Origin: Pseudoalteromonas phenolica
GTDB taxonomy: Bacteria > Pseudomonadota > Gammaproteobacteria > Enterobacterales > Alteromonadaceae
Reading direction: 5' to 3'
Length of the DNA: 64,000 bases
NCBI RefSeq assembly: GCF_001444405.1
Contig: NZ_CP013187.1
Coordinates: 1,860,001-1,924,000 of the forward strand
The notes under the pieces were generated by a model, which saw nothing but the letters and a program-made list of their open reading frames with translations, was not told the DNA's origin and did no database searches. Shown here one piece after another: positions 26,246 to 34,573 of the stretch. Position numbers and translations under genes: made by a program. The number at the start of each line of letters is the position of its first letter. Positions within the stretch are counted from its first letter, which is position 1.

Positions 26246-27016
26246 ATGGATTATTTAAATATTAATAAAGCAACGTGGGATAAAAGAACGGATATCCACC
26301 TTGAGTCTTCATTTTATGATGTTCAATCTTTTATAAATGGCAAATGTAGTCTAAACCCACTTGAGAAAGAATTACTTGGCTCAGTCGAATCTCTCGATTT
26401 ACTTCATTTACAATGTCACTTTGGTCAAGACACACTTTCTCTCTCTCGACTTGGAGCAAAAACAACAGGAGTTGATTTATCAGCTAAAGCAATTGATGCT
26501 GCTAAACGACTTTCCTCTGAGCTTTGTCTCGATGCCAACTTTATTTGTGATGACATAATTCATTTTGGTGAGAAAAGTGAGAAACAATTTGACGTTGTTT
26601 ATACATCATATGGCGTTTTATGTTGGTTACCAGATTTGACTCAATGGGCAAAGACTATTTCAAATTCATTAAAAGCTGGCGGTAAATTTGTATTGGTTGA
26701 GTTTCACCCATTCAATGACCTACTTTCAGGCTATGATTATTTTGAAAAATCGTCCGCTGATATAGAAAAAGAAGGCACTTACACTGAGAATTGTGATGGT
26801 AAAGAATCGACCATTGTGACTTGGTCACACTCTGTTAGTAATGTGTTCCAAGCCCTGATTAACGCTGGTCTTGAAATAAAGCAATATATTGAATCACCTT
26901 ACTCCCCATATGATTGTGAGCAAAACTTGCAGTATGTCGACGGTAAAGGATTTGTCAAACACCATAAAGGTAAATTGATCCCGCAAATTTATGCCATTCA
27001 GGCTATCAAAAAATAA
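26246..27016 (+). CDS. class I SAM-dependent methyltransferase
   Basis: The 256-residue product has a Rossmann-type methyltransferase core. Motif I is 'LLHLQCHFGQDTLSLSRLGA' (about 52-71), followed by the acidic 'TGVDLS', motif II-like 'FDVVYTSYGVLCWLPDL' (about 112-128) and motif III-like 'LKAGGKFVLVEFHP' (about 142-155). The 'CHFGQDT' form of motif I is typical of a family of small-molecule methyltransferases of unknown substrate. The NRAMP-like gene begins 8 bases after its stop, so the two are probably co-transcribed. Confidence 0.82.
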   Translation: MDYLNINKATWDKRTDIHLESSFYDVQSFINGKCSLNPLEKELLGSVESLDLLHLQCHFGQDTLSLSRLGAKTTGVDLSAKAIDAAKRLSSELCLDANFICDDIIHFGEKSEKQFDVVYTSYGVLCWLPDLTQWAKTISNSLKAGGKFVLVEFHPFNDLLSGYDYFEKSSADIEKEGTYTENCDGKESTIVTWSHSVSNVFQALINAGLEIKQYIESPYSPYDCEQNLQYVDGKGFVKHHKGKLIPQIYAIQAIKK

Positions 27017-27024
27017 GAATTAAA

Positions 27025-28245
27025 ATGACATTAAATTTAAGAAACAAAATCCAGAATTTAGGTCCTGGTATTTTAATGGCAACGGCTGCGGTTGGTGGTT
27101 CGCATTTAGTTGCGTCAACCCAAGCTGGTGCATTATTTGGTTGGCAACTTTTTGCGTTAATTATCATTGTGAACTTATTGAAATATCCATTTTTCAAGTT
27201 TGCTGTTGCTTATACGGCCAGAACAAATAAAAGCTTAGTTGAAGGTTACAAAGAACATAGCTCAGCATCATTTTACTTGTTCACTTTACTTAATATCATC
27301 TCTGCGGTTGTTAATACTGCGGGAGTTCTATTGCTTACGGCAATTCTGCTGCAATACATCATGCCATTCCAAGTCAGTTTGACAAGTTTGTCTATTGGTA
27401 TTTTATTTACATGTTTATTTATATTACTTCTTGGTCATTATAAAGCGCTTGATAAAGCCAGTAAGCTCATTATGGGGGTTCTCACTTTATCAACGCTTAT
27501 CGCCTTTGTTGTTGCTTTATCAAATGGACAAGTACACCCTGAACCTGCTGCGTCAATATCTCCATTCTCAATGGCAATGCTTGGTTTTATGGTGGCATTA
27601 ATGGGTTGGATGCCTGCTCCAATTGAAATTTCTGCGATAAATTCTCTTTGGATAAAAGCGAAAAACCGTCGCAAACACATCGATATTAAACAAACACTTT
27701 TTGATTTCAAATTAGGTTATGGTTTAACAATGCTGCTGGCTTTACTGTTTTTCTCTCTAGGGGTGTTACTTCAATATGGTCAGGATAAACCAATTGAACT
27801 TGCAGGCGTTGCTTTTTCTAAACAACTCATTGATATGTATGCGCTTACGATTGGTGAATGGTCGCGATGGTTAATCGCAACAGTGGCATTCTTATGTATG
27901 TTTGGCACCACCATTACTGTTTTAGATGGCTATAGTAGAACACTGAATGAATCATATACACTAGTAACCAAGTCACCGAAGAACCTAATGTGGATGATTT
28001 TGATTGCGCAAGCTGTTTTAGGTTTAATTGTGATTTTATTTTTCAAAGCAAATATCAAAAATATGCTGATGCTTGCTATGACTCTGTCTTTTTTAACGAC
28101 CCCATTTTTTGCATGGCTAAATTATCAATTGATAAAGGGTGAGCTCTTTGAGTCAGAATCTTTGCTTATAAAAATACTGACAGGTTTAGGCTTTGTGTTT
28201 TTAGTTGGTATTTCAGCTCTTTTTGTGTTTTGGAAGGTACTTTAA
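27025..28245 (+). CDS. NRAMP-fold transporter with altered metal-binding motifs
   Basis: The 406-residue product has eleven or so membrane helices and the NRAMP fold pattern, beginning 'LGPGILMATAAVGG'. In classical manganese/iron NRAMPs the TM1 motif is DPGN and the TM6 motif is MPH. Here the aligned positions read GGSH and MPA ('MGWMPAPIE'), so the aspartate, asparagine and histidine ligands are missing. The protein belongs to an NRAMP-like branch whose substrate may not be a transition metal. Annotation as MntH would be wrong. It probably shares an operon with the methyltransferase gene upstream. Confidence 0.75.
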   Translation: MTLNLRNKIQNLGPGILMATAAVGGSHLVASTQAGALFGWQLFALIIIVNLLKYPFFKFAVAYTARTNKSLVEGYKEHSSASFYLFTLLNIISAVVNTAGVLLLTAILLQYIMPFQVSLTSLSIGILFTCLFILLLGHYKALDKASKLIMGVLTLSTLIAFVVALSNGQVHPEPAASISPFSMAMLGFMVALMGWMPAPIEISAINSLWIKAKNRRKHIDIKQTLFDFKLGYGLTMLLALLFFSLGVLLQYGQDKPIELAGVAFSKQLIDMYALTIGEWSRWLIATVAFLCMFGTTITVLDGYSRTLNESYTLVTKSPKNLMWMILIAQAVLGLIVILFFKANIKNMLMLAMTLSFLTTPFFAWLNYQLIKGELFESESLLIKILTGLGFVFLVGISALFVFWKVL

Positions 28246-28248
28246 ATG

Positions 28249-28271
28249 CGTGAGGGTATAATACCCTCACG
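28249..28271 (+). terminator. perfect hairpin after NRAMP-like gene
   Basis: CGTGAGGGTAT and ATACCCTCACG flank a single base, just after the stop codon. Only TTG follows, so this is not a classical T-run terminator; it may still stop or stabilise the transcript. Confidence 0.5.
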
Positions 28272-28309
28272 TTGATTCAAGCAAAAATTGGCTGTTAAGA
28301 AATCAACTT

Positions 28310-28858
28310 CTATAAGCTTGAAAAGAAGTTTTCTGGTTTATGACGTACTGGTTTTGTACACATCACAGTGGGCGTACCCAAATATAAATAACCTACTATT
28401 TCATCTTTGCTATCGAGTCCTAGTAACTCTTTTACCATTTCGCTTTGAGCAAAATAGCCAGTTCTCCAAACGCCTGAAAGACCTTGAGCAAAAGCGGCTT
28501 GTTGCATTGCAAATACACTACAAGCAGCACTCTCAATTTGCTCTATTCTTGGTACTTTAGGGTGCTCCATGTAAGGACTAACGGCAATGATAAGCATGGG
28601 TGCTCTTTGCGGTAGTTCTTTTGCCCGACTTATTGTTCTTTCGTCTTGTTGTTCAGCAACAGCTGCTTGATAATAAATTTCACCTAATTTATCTCGGCCA
28701 TCTTCTTCGACCACAATAAATCTCCATGGCGCTATACCTCCATGGTCAGGCACTTTTAAAGCAGCTTTTTTAATTAATTCAAGTTGGTTTATATTTGGAC
28801 CAGGAAAAGACAAATTACTGTCTGATTGTCTTGTTGTAAGAAGCTCTAATGCATCCAT
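28310..28858 (-). CDS. ydjA: nitroreductase family FMN protein (YdjA)
   Basis: The 182-residue product is close in length and pattern to E. coli YdjA. It has 'LLTTRQSDSNL' at the N-terminus (FMN phosphate-binding Arg and Ser), 'KVPDHGGIAPWRFIVV' (about 34-49) and a C-terminal 'LYLGTP' motif. These are small FMN-dependent NAD(P)H oxidoreductases. YdjA has weak nitroreductase activity and no firm role. It stands alone on the minus strand, converging with the NRAMP-like gene. Confidence 0.85.
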   Translation of the reverse strand: MDALELLTTRQSDSNLSFPGPNINQLELIKKAALKVPDHGGIAPWRFIVVEEDGRDKLGEIYYQAAVAEQQDERTISRAKELPQRAPMLIIAVSPYMEHPKVPRIEQIESAACSVFAMQQAAFAQGLSGVWRTGYFAQSEMVKELLGLDSKDEIVGYLYLGTPTVMCTKPVRHKPENFFSSL

Positions 28859-28923
28859 GATAATTCTCTTTAGTAAACATGCGACTAGAATAACAAGAAA
28901 TCAGACTTATTCGCATCCCCAGA

Positions 28924-29604
28924 TTAACGAAATCGTTTAAATACCCAATAATCTAAACTGACAAATCGACCGGCTCCTGTAAATAGAAGGCTTAATAACA
29001 TGGCTAGATATATGGTAGCGAATTCAATACCATTATTTAATATCGCAACGGAGCCTTTTTCTAACAGGTAACTCGGAAAGCCGTGGGTCTCAATAATTTC
29101 ATTTATTTTAGAAAGTCTTTGTGACACTTCATTAGAGTTTTCTAAACTTTTATGTGCAGCTTCAATATTAAACCAGCTAAGCACTTTTGCTGGGCTTGAA
29201 TCACCTGAACTTGGGGCTATAGCAAACCAACCGTTATCCCAATGAACACTAGAAATTGCAACCATCATTGTGAAAATCAGAGGTATAGATACCAAACGTG
29301 TTAATAACCCAAATAGTAAAAGCCAGCCGCCGATGAACTCTGTCCACCCTGCTAAAAATGCAAGCAAATCAGGAAATGGTAATCCCAGCCCCCACTCACT
29401 ATTTCCAAACCAAGCGATGACATTTTCATCTGCAAGAAATTTAGAAAGGAACGGAGCATTTGTATTACCTAAATTTAACTTAGAAAAACCGGCAATGATC
29501 ATAGTCGGTGCTAAAATTAGGCGAAATAATAAAGGCGCTAGAAAATCTAGAGTGGCTAATTTATTTTTAAGTAACATAATGTGCGAATGTTTTAATAACT
29601 GCAT
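28924..29604 (-). CDS. DoxX-family membrane protein
   Basis: The 226-residue product has four membrane helices. The DoxX pattern is visible as 'RLILAPTMIIAGFSKL' (about 27-42), 'AGWTEFIGGWLLLFGLLTRLVSIPL' in part at about 85-109, and a final 'LLSLLFTGAGRFVSLDYWV'. An extra loop of about 70 residues (about 125-190) between helices 3 and 4 makes it longer than the typical 130-150 residue DoxX protein. Family members are linked to thiosulphate:quinone oxidation and thiol redox balance. Nothing in the neighbourhood narrows the role. Confidence 0.75.
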   Translation of the reverse strand: MQLLKHSHIMLLKNKLATLDFLAPLLFRLILAPTMIIAGFSKLNLGNTNAPFLSKFLADENVIAWFGNSEWGLGLPFPDLLAFLAGWTEFIGGWLLLFGLLTRLVSIPLIFTMMVAISSVHWDNGWFAIAPSSGDSSPAKVLSWFNIEAAHKSLENSNEVSQRLSKINEIIETHGFPSYLLEKGSVAILNNGIEFATIYLAMLLSLLFTGAGRFVSLDYWVFKRFR

Positions 29605-29655
29605 TTTTAAATTCTCATCTTTTTCTACTAGACCCTGAGACTCGATAAAATATTT

Positions 29656-31692
29656 CTATTCACTTGAAAATAAATGCTGCTTAATTTTGCTGTCTAACAA
29701 TCGGCTATCTAAAGGCTTCGTCAACACATCGTTCATACCTGCATCTAAGCACTTTTCTTTATCTTTTAAACCAGCATTTGCAGTTAGCGCTATAATAGGA
29801 ATGTTTTGTAAGCCAAGTTCTGCTCTTATTGCTTTGGCTGCACTCACCCCATCCATGATGGGCATCATCATATCCATAAGTATTAAGTCATACTCGCCAT
29901 TTGAGAGTGCTTCAATGGCTTCCTGACCATGATTAACGATCTCTACTGTATAATTACGCTTCTCTAAAATCGCCTTTATCACAAACTGATTTGCTATGTT
30001 ATCTTCCGCCACTAACACTTTTAGGGAAGTTTGAGATTGCTTTTGAGCATCATCAATGACAGATTCCTCGTCTATATTCTCTACTATAGTGTAAGGTATC
30101 CTAATGATGAACTCTGTGCCTTCACCCACAGTTGAATAACACGAGATGCTACCGCCCATTAAGTTTAATAGGCGTCTAGTTATACTTAAACCGAGCCCAA
30201 CACCTTGCTGCCTTCCTTTTTGACGAGAGTGAAATTGCGTAAAAGGCTCAAACAATCTGGCGATATCTGACTCGCTGATCCCTATCCCCGTATCGGCTAC
30301 CCTGAATATAATATGATTGTCACTTTTAGTGAGATACAGCTTAACGCTACCCTCATGCGTGAACTTAAATGCATTGCTTAATAGGTTTAGTAATATTTGA
30401 GATAACCTGACGCCGTCACAGTTAATTCTTTCAGGAATGCTTCTATCAATTGCACACTCAAACTCTATTCCATGTTTAATCGCTTGCGTTTCAAATTGTT
30501 TAACTAGGTTTTTAGTTAGGTTAATTAAATGAGTATCTGATAGCTCTAACTTTAAAGTCCCGGACTCTATCTTGGCAAAATCAAGAGTGTCTGATATCAC
30601 GCCCTGTAAAAGTCGGGTACTACTTCTCATATAATCTATTAATTCATGTTGCTTCTCAGTGGGGTCCGTATCTTCTAGAAGCTCTAACATACCAAGTATT
30701 GCATTCATTGGTGTTCTGATTTCATGTGACATCACTGCTAAAAAATCAGATTTGGCTGCATTGGCTTTTTCAGCTCTTTCTTTTTCCTTTTGTAAATCTA
30801 ATTCTCTTTGTTTTGCATAACTTATATCCCTACCAATGCCCATATATCCGATGTAATTTCCATTTTCATCAAACTGAGCCTTGCCACTTATACTAATCCA
30901 AAACGTTTTACCGTCATGTGATTTTGCCTCATATTCCAAATTATGAATCTCTTTGTGATTATTAACAAAATTTATGAAACGTCCCCACTTTTTCTGTTGT
31001 TTTTGCTCGTCATAAGAGCGTAACTCTATAGGTGTTTTCCCTATAAAATGTTGATATGTATGTGCTTGATATTGCGCCTCCGCACTTGAGATATATTGAT
31101 ACCTCAATTGCGTGTCAGTCTCCCAGAACCAATCTGAGGCAAGCTCTGCAAATGCTTGAAACCTTGCCTGACTAATTGTTAACGCAGCAGTTTTTTCATT
31201 TAATAATCTATTCGTATGTTGAATATACTCAAGCTTGGCAAATGTGTGTCTAAAAATGGGGATAAGAGAGTGCATTACCGTCACTTCTTTCGGTGTTAAG
31301 AAAGTTCTATTTAGGTAATAGCATAAAAAAAAGCCACTCGATTCATTCATTTTTATTTGAATCAGTAATGCTTTGATGTCTTGATTCTGTTGATGAGAAA
31401 ATGAAGTAACCATTAAAGAGCATGGAAGCAATTCAACAGATTGATCTAATATTGGTTGAGCTTTAAGTGCCGTCCATAAATCTGATAGATCATTGAATGT
31501 GTCTTCTCTTCTTTGAGCTGTTGAGGCTAATTCTAAAAAGCCTTGTTTTGTTTTTACAAATGCACAAATGTGATAAACATTAATATAGTCACTTAAGCCA
31601 ATTTTAAGTCTAAGCAAGGTTTCATTGTGATTTTTTGAGTTGTTTATACTGTCAATGAACTCAAGGGCTTTTGATGATAAGACACTTTCCAT
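29656..31692 (-). CDS. soluble hybrid histidine kinase (GAF-like, PAS, HisKA, HATPase, REC)
   Basis: The 678-residue protein has no membrane segment. A GAF-like sensor region (about 1-150) is followed by a short coil, a PAS domain (about 175-290, ending 'YIGYMGIGRDIS'), a HisKA domain with 'FLAVMSHEIRTPMNAILGML' (His near 320), a HATPase domain ('NLLSNAFKFT', 'VADTGIGI', 'GVGLGLSI') and a C-terminal receiver (about 555-675) with 'VAEDN', 'LILMDMMMPIMDG' and 'LTKPLD'. Ending in a receiver without an HPt, it should pass phosphate through a separate HPt protein. One is encoded 1.2 kb away (32922-33248). Its promoter lies in the 336-base gap shared with the YvcK-like gene. Confidence 0.9.
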   Translation of the reverse strand: MESVLSSKALEFIDSINNSKNHNETLLRLKIGLSDYINVYHICAFVKTKQGFLELASTAQRREDTFNDLSDLWTALKAQPILDQSVELLPCSLMVTSFSHQQNQDIKALLIQIKMNESSGFFLCYYLNRTFLTPKEVTVMHSLIPIFRHTFAKLEYIQHTNRLLNEKTAALTISQARFQAFAELASDWFWETDTQLRYQYISSAEAQYQAHTYQHFIGKTPIELRSYDEQKQQKKWGRFINFVNNHKEIHNLEYEAKSHDGKTFWISISGKAQFDENGNYIGYMGIGRDISYAKQRELDLQKEKERAEKANAAKSDFLAVMSHEIRTPMNAILGMLELLEDTDPTEKQHELIDYMRSSTRLLQGVISDTLDFAKIESGTLKLELSDTHLINLTKNLVKQFETQAIKHGIEFECAIDRSIPERINCDGVRLSQILLNLLSNAFKFTHEGSVKLYLTKSDNHIIFRVADTGIGISESDIARLFEPFTQFHSRQKGRQQGVGLGLSITRRLLNLMGGSISCYSTVGEGTEFIIRIPYTIVENIDEESVIDDAQKQSQTSLKVLVAEDNIANQFVIKAILEKRNYTVEIVNHGQEAIEALSNGEYDLILMDMMMPIMDGVSAAKAIRAELGLQNIPIIALTANAGLKDKEKCLDAGMNDVLTKPLDSRLLDSKIKQHLFSSE

Positions 31693-31920
31693 GTATTTTC
31701 CTTTGTTAAGTCATTTGCTTAATTGTAATTTAGCCTATAAAAACAAATTGCTCATTTTTTTCTTCTTTTCCTGATAAGTTCTTAAATTTAAGAATATATA
31801 TTGAGCTCAATTCAGAGAATTAAAAAACCTTAATTGGTCTTACCGAACAGAACATCATTACTAAAAGATAAATCTTACCTAGTACTTAATTAGTATTCTT
31901 AAAATTAATAATGTATTTGC

Positions 31921-31935
31921 AACGCAAAATGCGAA
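31921..31935. promoter_or_regulatory. palindromic box (copy 5) upstream of YvcK-like gene
   Basis: Read on the minus strand it is TTCGCATTTTGCGTT, close to the syp-side boxes (identical to copy 3 except the last three bases). Its centre lies about 56 bases upstream of the -24 GG of the neighbouring sigma-54-like element, almost the same distance as for copies 1 and 4. Confidence 0.5.
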
Positions 31936-31982
31936 AGTTACAGAAATTAAACTATAGTTTAACCTGATTCACACATTTATGT

Positions 31983-31998
31983 TGGCCTAGTTATTGAT
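31983..31998 (+). promoter_or_regulatory. sigma-54-like -24/-12 element before YvcK-like gene
   Basis: TGGCCTAGTTATTGAT has TGGC at -24 and TTGAT at -12 with the right spacing. The same TTGAT variant occurs in the sypA-side element. A start about 12 bases downstream would give a leader of about 20 bases, with an AAGGAGG ribosome-binding site. Confidence 0.42.
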
Positions 31999-32028
31999 AG
32001 GTATAACTAGTGTTAGAAGGAGGCAGTT

Positions 32029-32925
32029 ATGAGAATCGTGTGTATTGGTGGTGGCCATGGTTTATCGACCGTTTTGGAGGCTTTGAACTCTGGAAATCAT
32101 CATTTAAGTGCAATCATTGCGACAACTGATAATGGCGGTAGCACAGGAAGACTTCGTGCCGATAAAAGATTGGTTGCGCTTGGTGACATAAGGAGGTGCA
32201 TTGATACTCTCGCCAACAAAGATCATCTTATGTCTGTCTTATCACAACATCGGTTTAGTTTTGAACATGATGTTAAAGGTCACAGTGTTGGAAACTTAAT
32301 ACTCAGTGCATTATGTGAACTGACTCAAAGCCCAACTAAAGCGATACAAGAATACAGCAGGCTATTAAATGTTGAACATGCGATTTATCCAATGAGTGAA
32401 TCTCCTGTGGATTTGATTGCAACATCAAAAAATGGCACTCGCATAGAAGGTGAATGTGAAGTAGACGCTTTAAGTGATTTACCACAAGAACTTTATCTCA
32501 GTGATAAATTAATATCTGCGGTGCCAGAGGCAGTTCGTGATATCTACAATGCTGACATGATTTTAATTGGTCCCGGCAGTGCCTTAACAAGTATTACTCC
32601 ACCATTGCTTGTGAATGATATTAAAAATGCATTACTAAATACTTCAGCTTGCAGGATATTTATAGAGAATGTCTGTAAAGAAAACAGTGTTATGTCTAAA
32701 GTCTCTCCATGTCAGCATGCTTCATGGTTATCAAATTTAATTGGGTATAAATTTTTTGATTTGTGTTTAAGTGTTGACGCACTTGGTGCTATGGATACAA
32801 GAGTTGACTTTAGCAATTTGAACAGTGAAAAGTTGAACACGCACAACAAGCAACAGCTCAAGTTTGTGATAGAAAGCATGATTACAAAGCCTAACAAAGA
32901 AAAATCTAGTCCACTGATTCATTAA
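32029..32925 (+). CDS. YvcK/GlmR-family UDP-sugar-binding regulator (CofD-like)
   Basis: The 298-residue product belongs to the YvcK/CofD family. Motifs are 'CIGGGHGLSTVL' (about 5-16), 'TTDNGGSTGRLR' (about 32-43), 'ALGDIRRCI' and 'GPGSALTSI' (about 183-191). YvcK/GlmR proteins bind UDP-GlcNAc; in Gram-positive bacteria GlmR stimulates amino-sugar synthesis. Here a sigma-54-like element and a palindromic box shared with the polysaccharide locus suggest a link between exopolysaccharide production and UDP-sugar supply; that is inference. It converges with the HPt gene, the two stop codons overlapping by four bases. Confidence 0.8.
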   Translation: MRIVCIGGGHGLSTVLEALNSGNHHLSAIIATTDNGGSTGRLRADKRLVALGDIRRCIDTLANKDHLMSVLSQHRFSFEHDVKGHSVGNLILSALCELTQSPTKAIQEYSRLLNVEHAIYPMSESPVDLIATSKNGTRIEGECEVDALSDLPQELYLSDKLISAVPEAVRDIYNADMILIGPGSALTSITPPLLVNDIKNALLNTSACRIFIENVCKENSVMSKVSPCQHASWLSNLIGYKFFDLCLSVDALGAMDTRVDFSNLNSEKLNTHNKQQLKFVIESMITKPNKEKSSPLIH

Positions 32926-33248
32926 TCGTAAGTTGGTAACGCTTTTACAGTTTTTGTATGTATTTCATTAAGAAATGCTATCTTTGTTTCGATAATTTGA
33001 GTCTCTGGATTATTTTTTGCTAGGATTTCAATATCAGCGGCTATATTCGCAAGTTGATCAGCTCCGTAAGAGCGTGCGCAACTTTTGAGGCTGTGTGCTA
33101 ATCTCTCTAATTCGTCAGTTCTGTCTATGTTAGATGATAGTTGTTGAACGAGTTTGGTACTTTCTGCCATGAAAACTTGCATCAACTGAGTTAAGACATC
33201 CACACCAACGTCATTTTTCAGTTGTTGTATTGTATTTGGGTTAAACAT
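32922..33248 (-). CDS. stand-alone HPt phosphotransfer protein
   Basis: The 108-residue product is a four-helix histidine phosphotransfer domain. The active-site motif 'LAHSLKSCARSYGAD' (about 50-64) carries the phospho-accepting His. No other domain is attached. The hybrid kinase nearby ends in a receiver and lacks its own HPt, so the two can form a His-Asp-His relay. The final response regulator is unknown; the receiver-only protein at 14.3 kb is one option. The gene starts 23 bases from the divergent glycosyltransferase ATG. Confidence 0.85.
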   Translation of the reverse strand: MFNPNTIQQLKNDVGVDVLTQLMQVFMAESTKLVQQLSSNIDRTDELERLAHSLKSCARSYGADQLANIAADIEILAKNNPETQIIETKIAFLNEIHTKTVKALPTYD

Positions 33249-33271
33249 AAATATGCTCCAAAGAGGTGCTC

Positions 33272-34285
33272 ATGAAATCAGTAAAGACCATTCTTTTCTT
33301 AGATTCAAGCCTTTATGGCGGTATTGAAACACATTTAGTGCAATTAGTTAGGCTCTTGAAAACTAATCATCTCAATGTCGAAGTGTTGTTTTATCAAGAT
33401 CATAACAATAAGCAACTCTATCAAAACTTAGAAGAGTCTAATTGTGATTACAGTTTTTTAGATGGTAAAGTGCACTCATTATTTCGATACCTAAACAAAC
33501 TTACTTCCCCTTACCTTCTTCATACTCACGGATACAAAGCAGGTATTATTGGAAGGATAACTTGTAAACTTTTAAACTCTCGTTGTGTCTCTACATATCA
33601 TGCTGGCGAAGATGGCGCTGGTTTAGTATATATTTACAATCACATAGATAAATTAACGAGTTTTCTTTCAAAAAATTTTGTCGTCTCTCACAGATTACTT
33701 GAACAAGTCAGCAATGCCGAAGTGTTAGATAATTTCGTTGAAATTACTGCCCCAACTCCAGCAATTCATAGTGAAAAATTAAAAATTGGCTTTGTAGGTA
33801 GACTGTCTCATGAAAAAGGGCCTGATAATTTTTTAGAACTTGCGAGAAGGTTTATTGCCAATAATAAATTTAGCTTTCATGTGTTCGGAGACGGACCTAT
33901 GGCTAAGACTTTACAAAAAGATAAACCCAATAATATTGAGTTTTATGGCCATCAGGAAAACTCAAGTTTTTGGGAAAACCTAGATGTTCTTGTCATCAGT
34001 TCACGTGCAGAAGGTTTACCAATGGTGCTTTTGGAGGCTATGGCTCGCTCAAAATGTGTTATTAGTTTTGATGTTGGAGCTGTATCAAAAGTTATTTCTC
34101 ATAAATCAAATGGATTTATTTGCACTTCAAACAGTGTTGACGAGTTGCACGATACAGTTTTAAGCTGGTCTGAAGCTGAAGTTCATACTAAAGGATTATT
34201 AACTCAGAATGCTTTCAAAACTATCGAAACTCACTTCAATGGCAAAAAGCAATTTGAACAATTAAATAAAGCGTATTTTGGCTAG
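33272..34285 (+). CDS. orphan GT4 glycosyltransferase
   Basis: I choose ATG 33272 (MKSVKTIL), which has AAGAGG six bases before it, rather than the GTG two codons upstream. The product of about 337 residues is a GT-B family 4 enzyme. It has 'SSLYGGIETHLVQL' (acceptor loop), 'IGFVGRLSHEKGPDN', 'HVFGDGPMAK' and 'SRAEGLPMVLLEAMARSK'. It lies outside the main polysaccharide locus, beside signalling genes. It may decorate the same polymer, but the acceptor is unknown. The 23-base gap to the divergent HPt gene leaves little room for a normal promoter, so its promoter probably overlaps HPt coding sequence. Confidence 0.82.
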   Translation: MKSVKTILFLDSSLYGGIETHLVQLVRLLKTNHLNVEVLFYQDHNNKQLYQNLEESNCDYSFLDGKVHSLFRYLNKLTSPYLLHTHGYKAGIIGRITCKLLNSRCVSTYHAGEDGAGLVYIYNHIDKLTSFLSKNFVVSHRLLEQVSNAEVLDNFVEITAPTPAIHSEKLKIGFVGRLSHEKGPDNFLELARRFIANNKFSFHVFGDGPMAKTLQKDKPNNIEFYGHQENSSFWENLDVLVISSRAEGLPMVLLEAMARSKCVISFDVGAVSKVISHKSNGFICTSNSVDELHDTVLSWSEAEVHTKGLLTQNAFKTIETHFNGKKQFEQLNKAYFG

Positions 34286-34573
34286 CTAGTTCATCAGGCT
34301 CTATACTTAAGTTATAAGTACAACACGAAAATAATTCTCTATTTTATATTCAGCACAAGGATGTAAAAGTAGATAGTGTTGTATTCTAGACAGTGTTAAA
34401 TTGCCAAAATGAAGTTTATGTAATTTCAGGGTTATATTTTCACATAGGTTATAAGTCAACACAGCTTCTTAATCAGAGGGCAAACTAAAATTAAGCGCCC
34501 TCAATAAAAAGAGTTGTAGTAATAACCCTGATAGTTTGAGTATTCCTTTTTTCTATCTGTTTATCTAAATAGA
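34286..34573. other. 288-base intergenic region between converging genes
   Basis: A six-base stem (GAGGGC at 34476-34481, GCCCTC at 34497-34502) with a 15-base AT-rich loop is the only structure noticed. It lacks a good T run on either strand, so I do not call it a terminator. No gene is seen. Confidence 0.4.

Larger units (their letters stand above)
31693..32028. other. 336-base divergent control region
   Basis: This AT-rich gap lies between the hybrid-kinase gene (leftward) and the YvcK-like gene (rightward). It contains a palindromic box at 31921-31935 and a sigma-54-like element at 31983-31998. I see no clear sigma-70 promoter for the kinase gene, although several TATAAT-like tracts are present. 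Confidence 0.5.

Noticed and set aside
27025..28245. Calling this gene mntH
   Set aside because: The DPGN and MPH metal-binding motifs are absent, so the manganese function is not supported.
34476..34502. GAGGGC/GCCCTC stem between converging genes as a terminator
   Set aside because: The stem has only six pairs, a 15-base loop and no T run on either strand.
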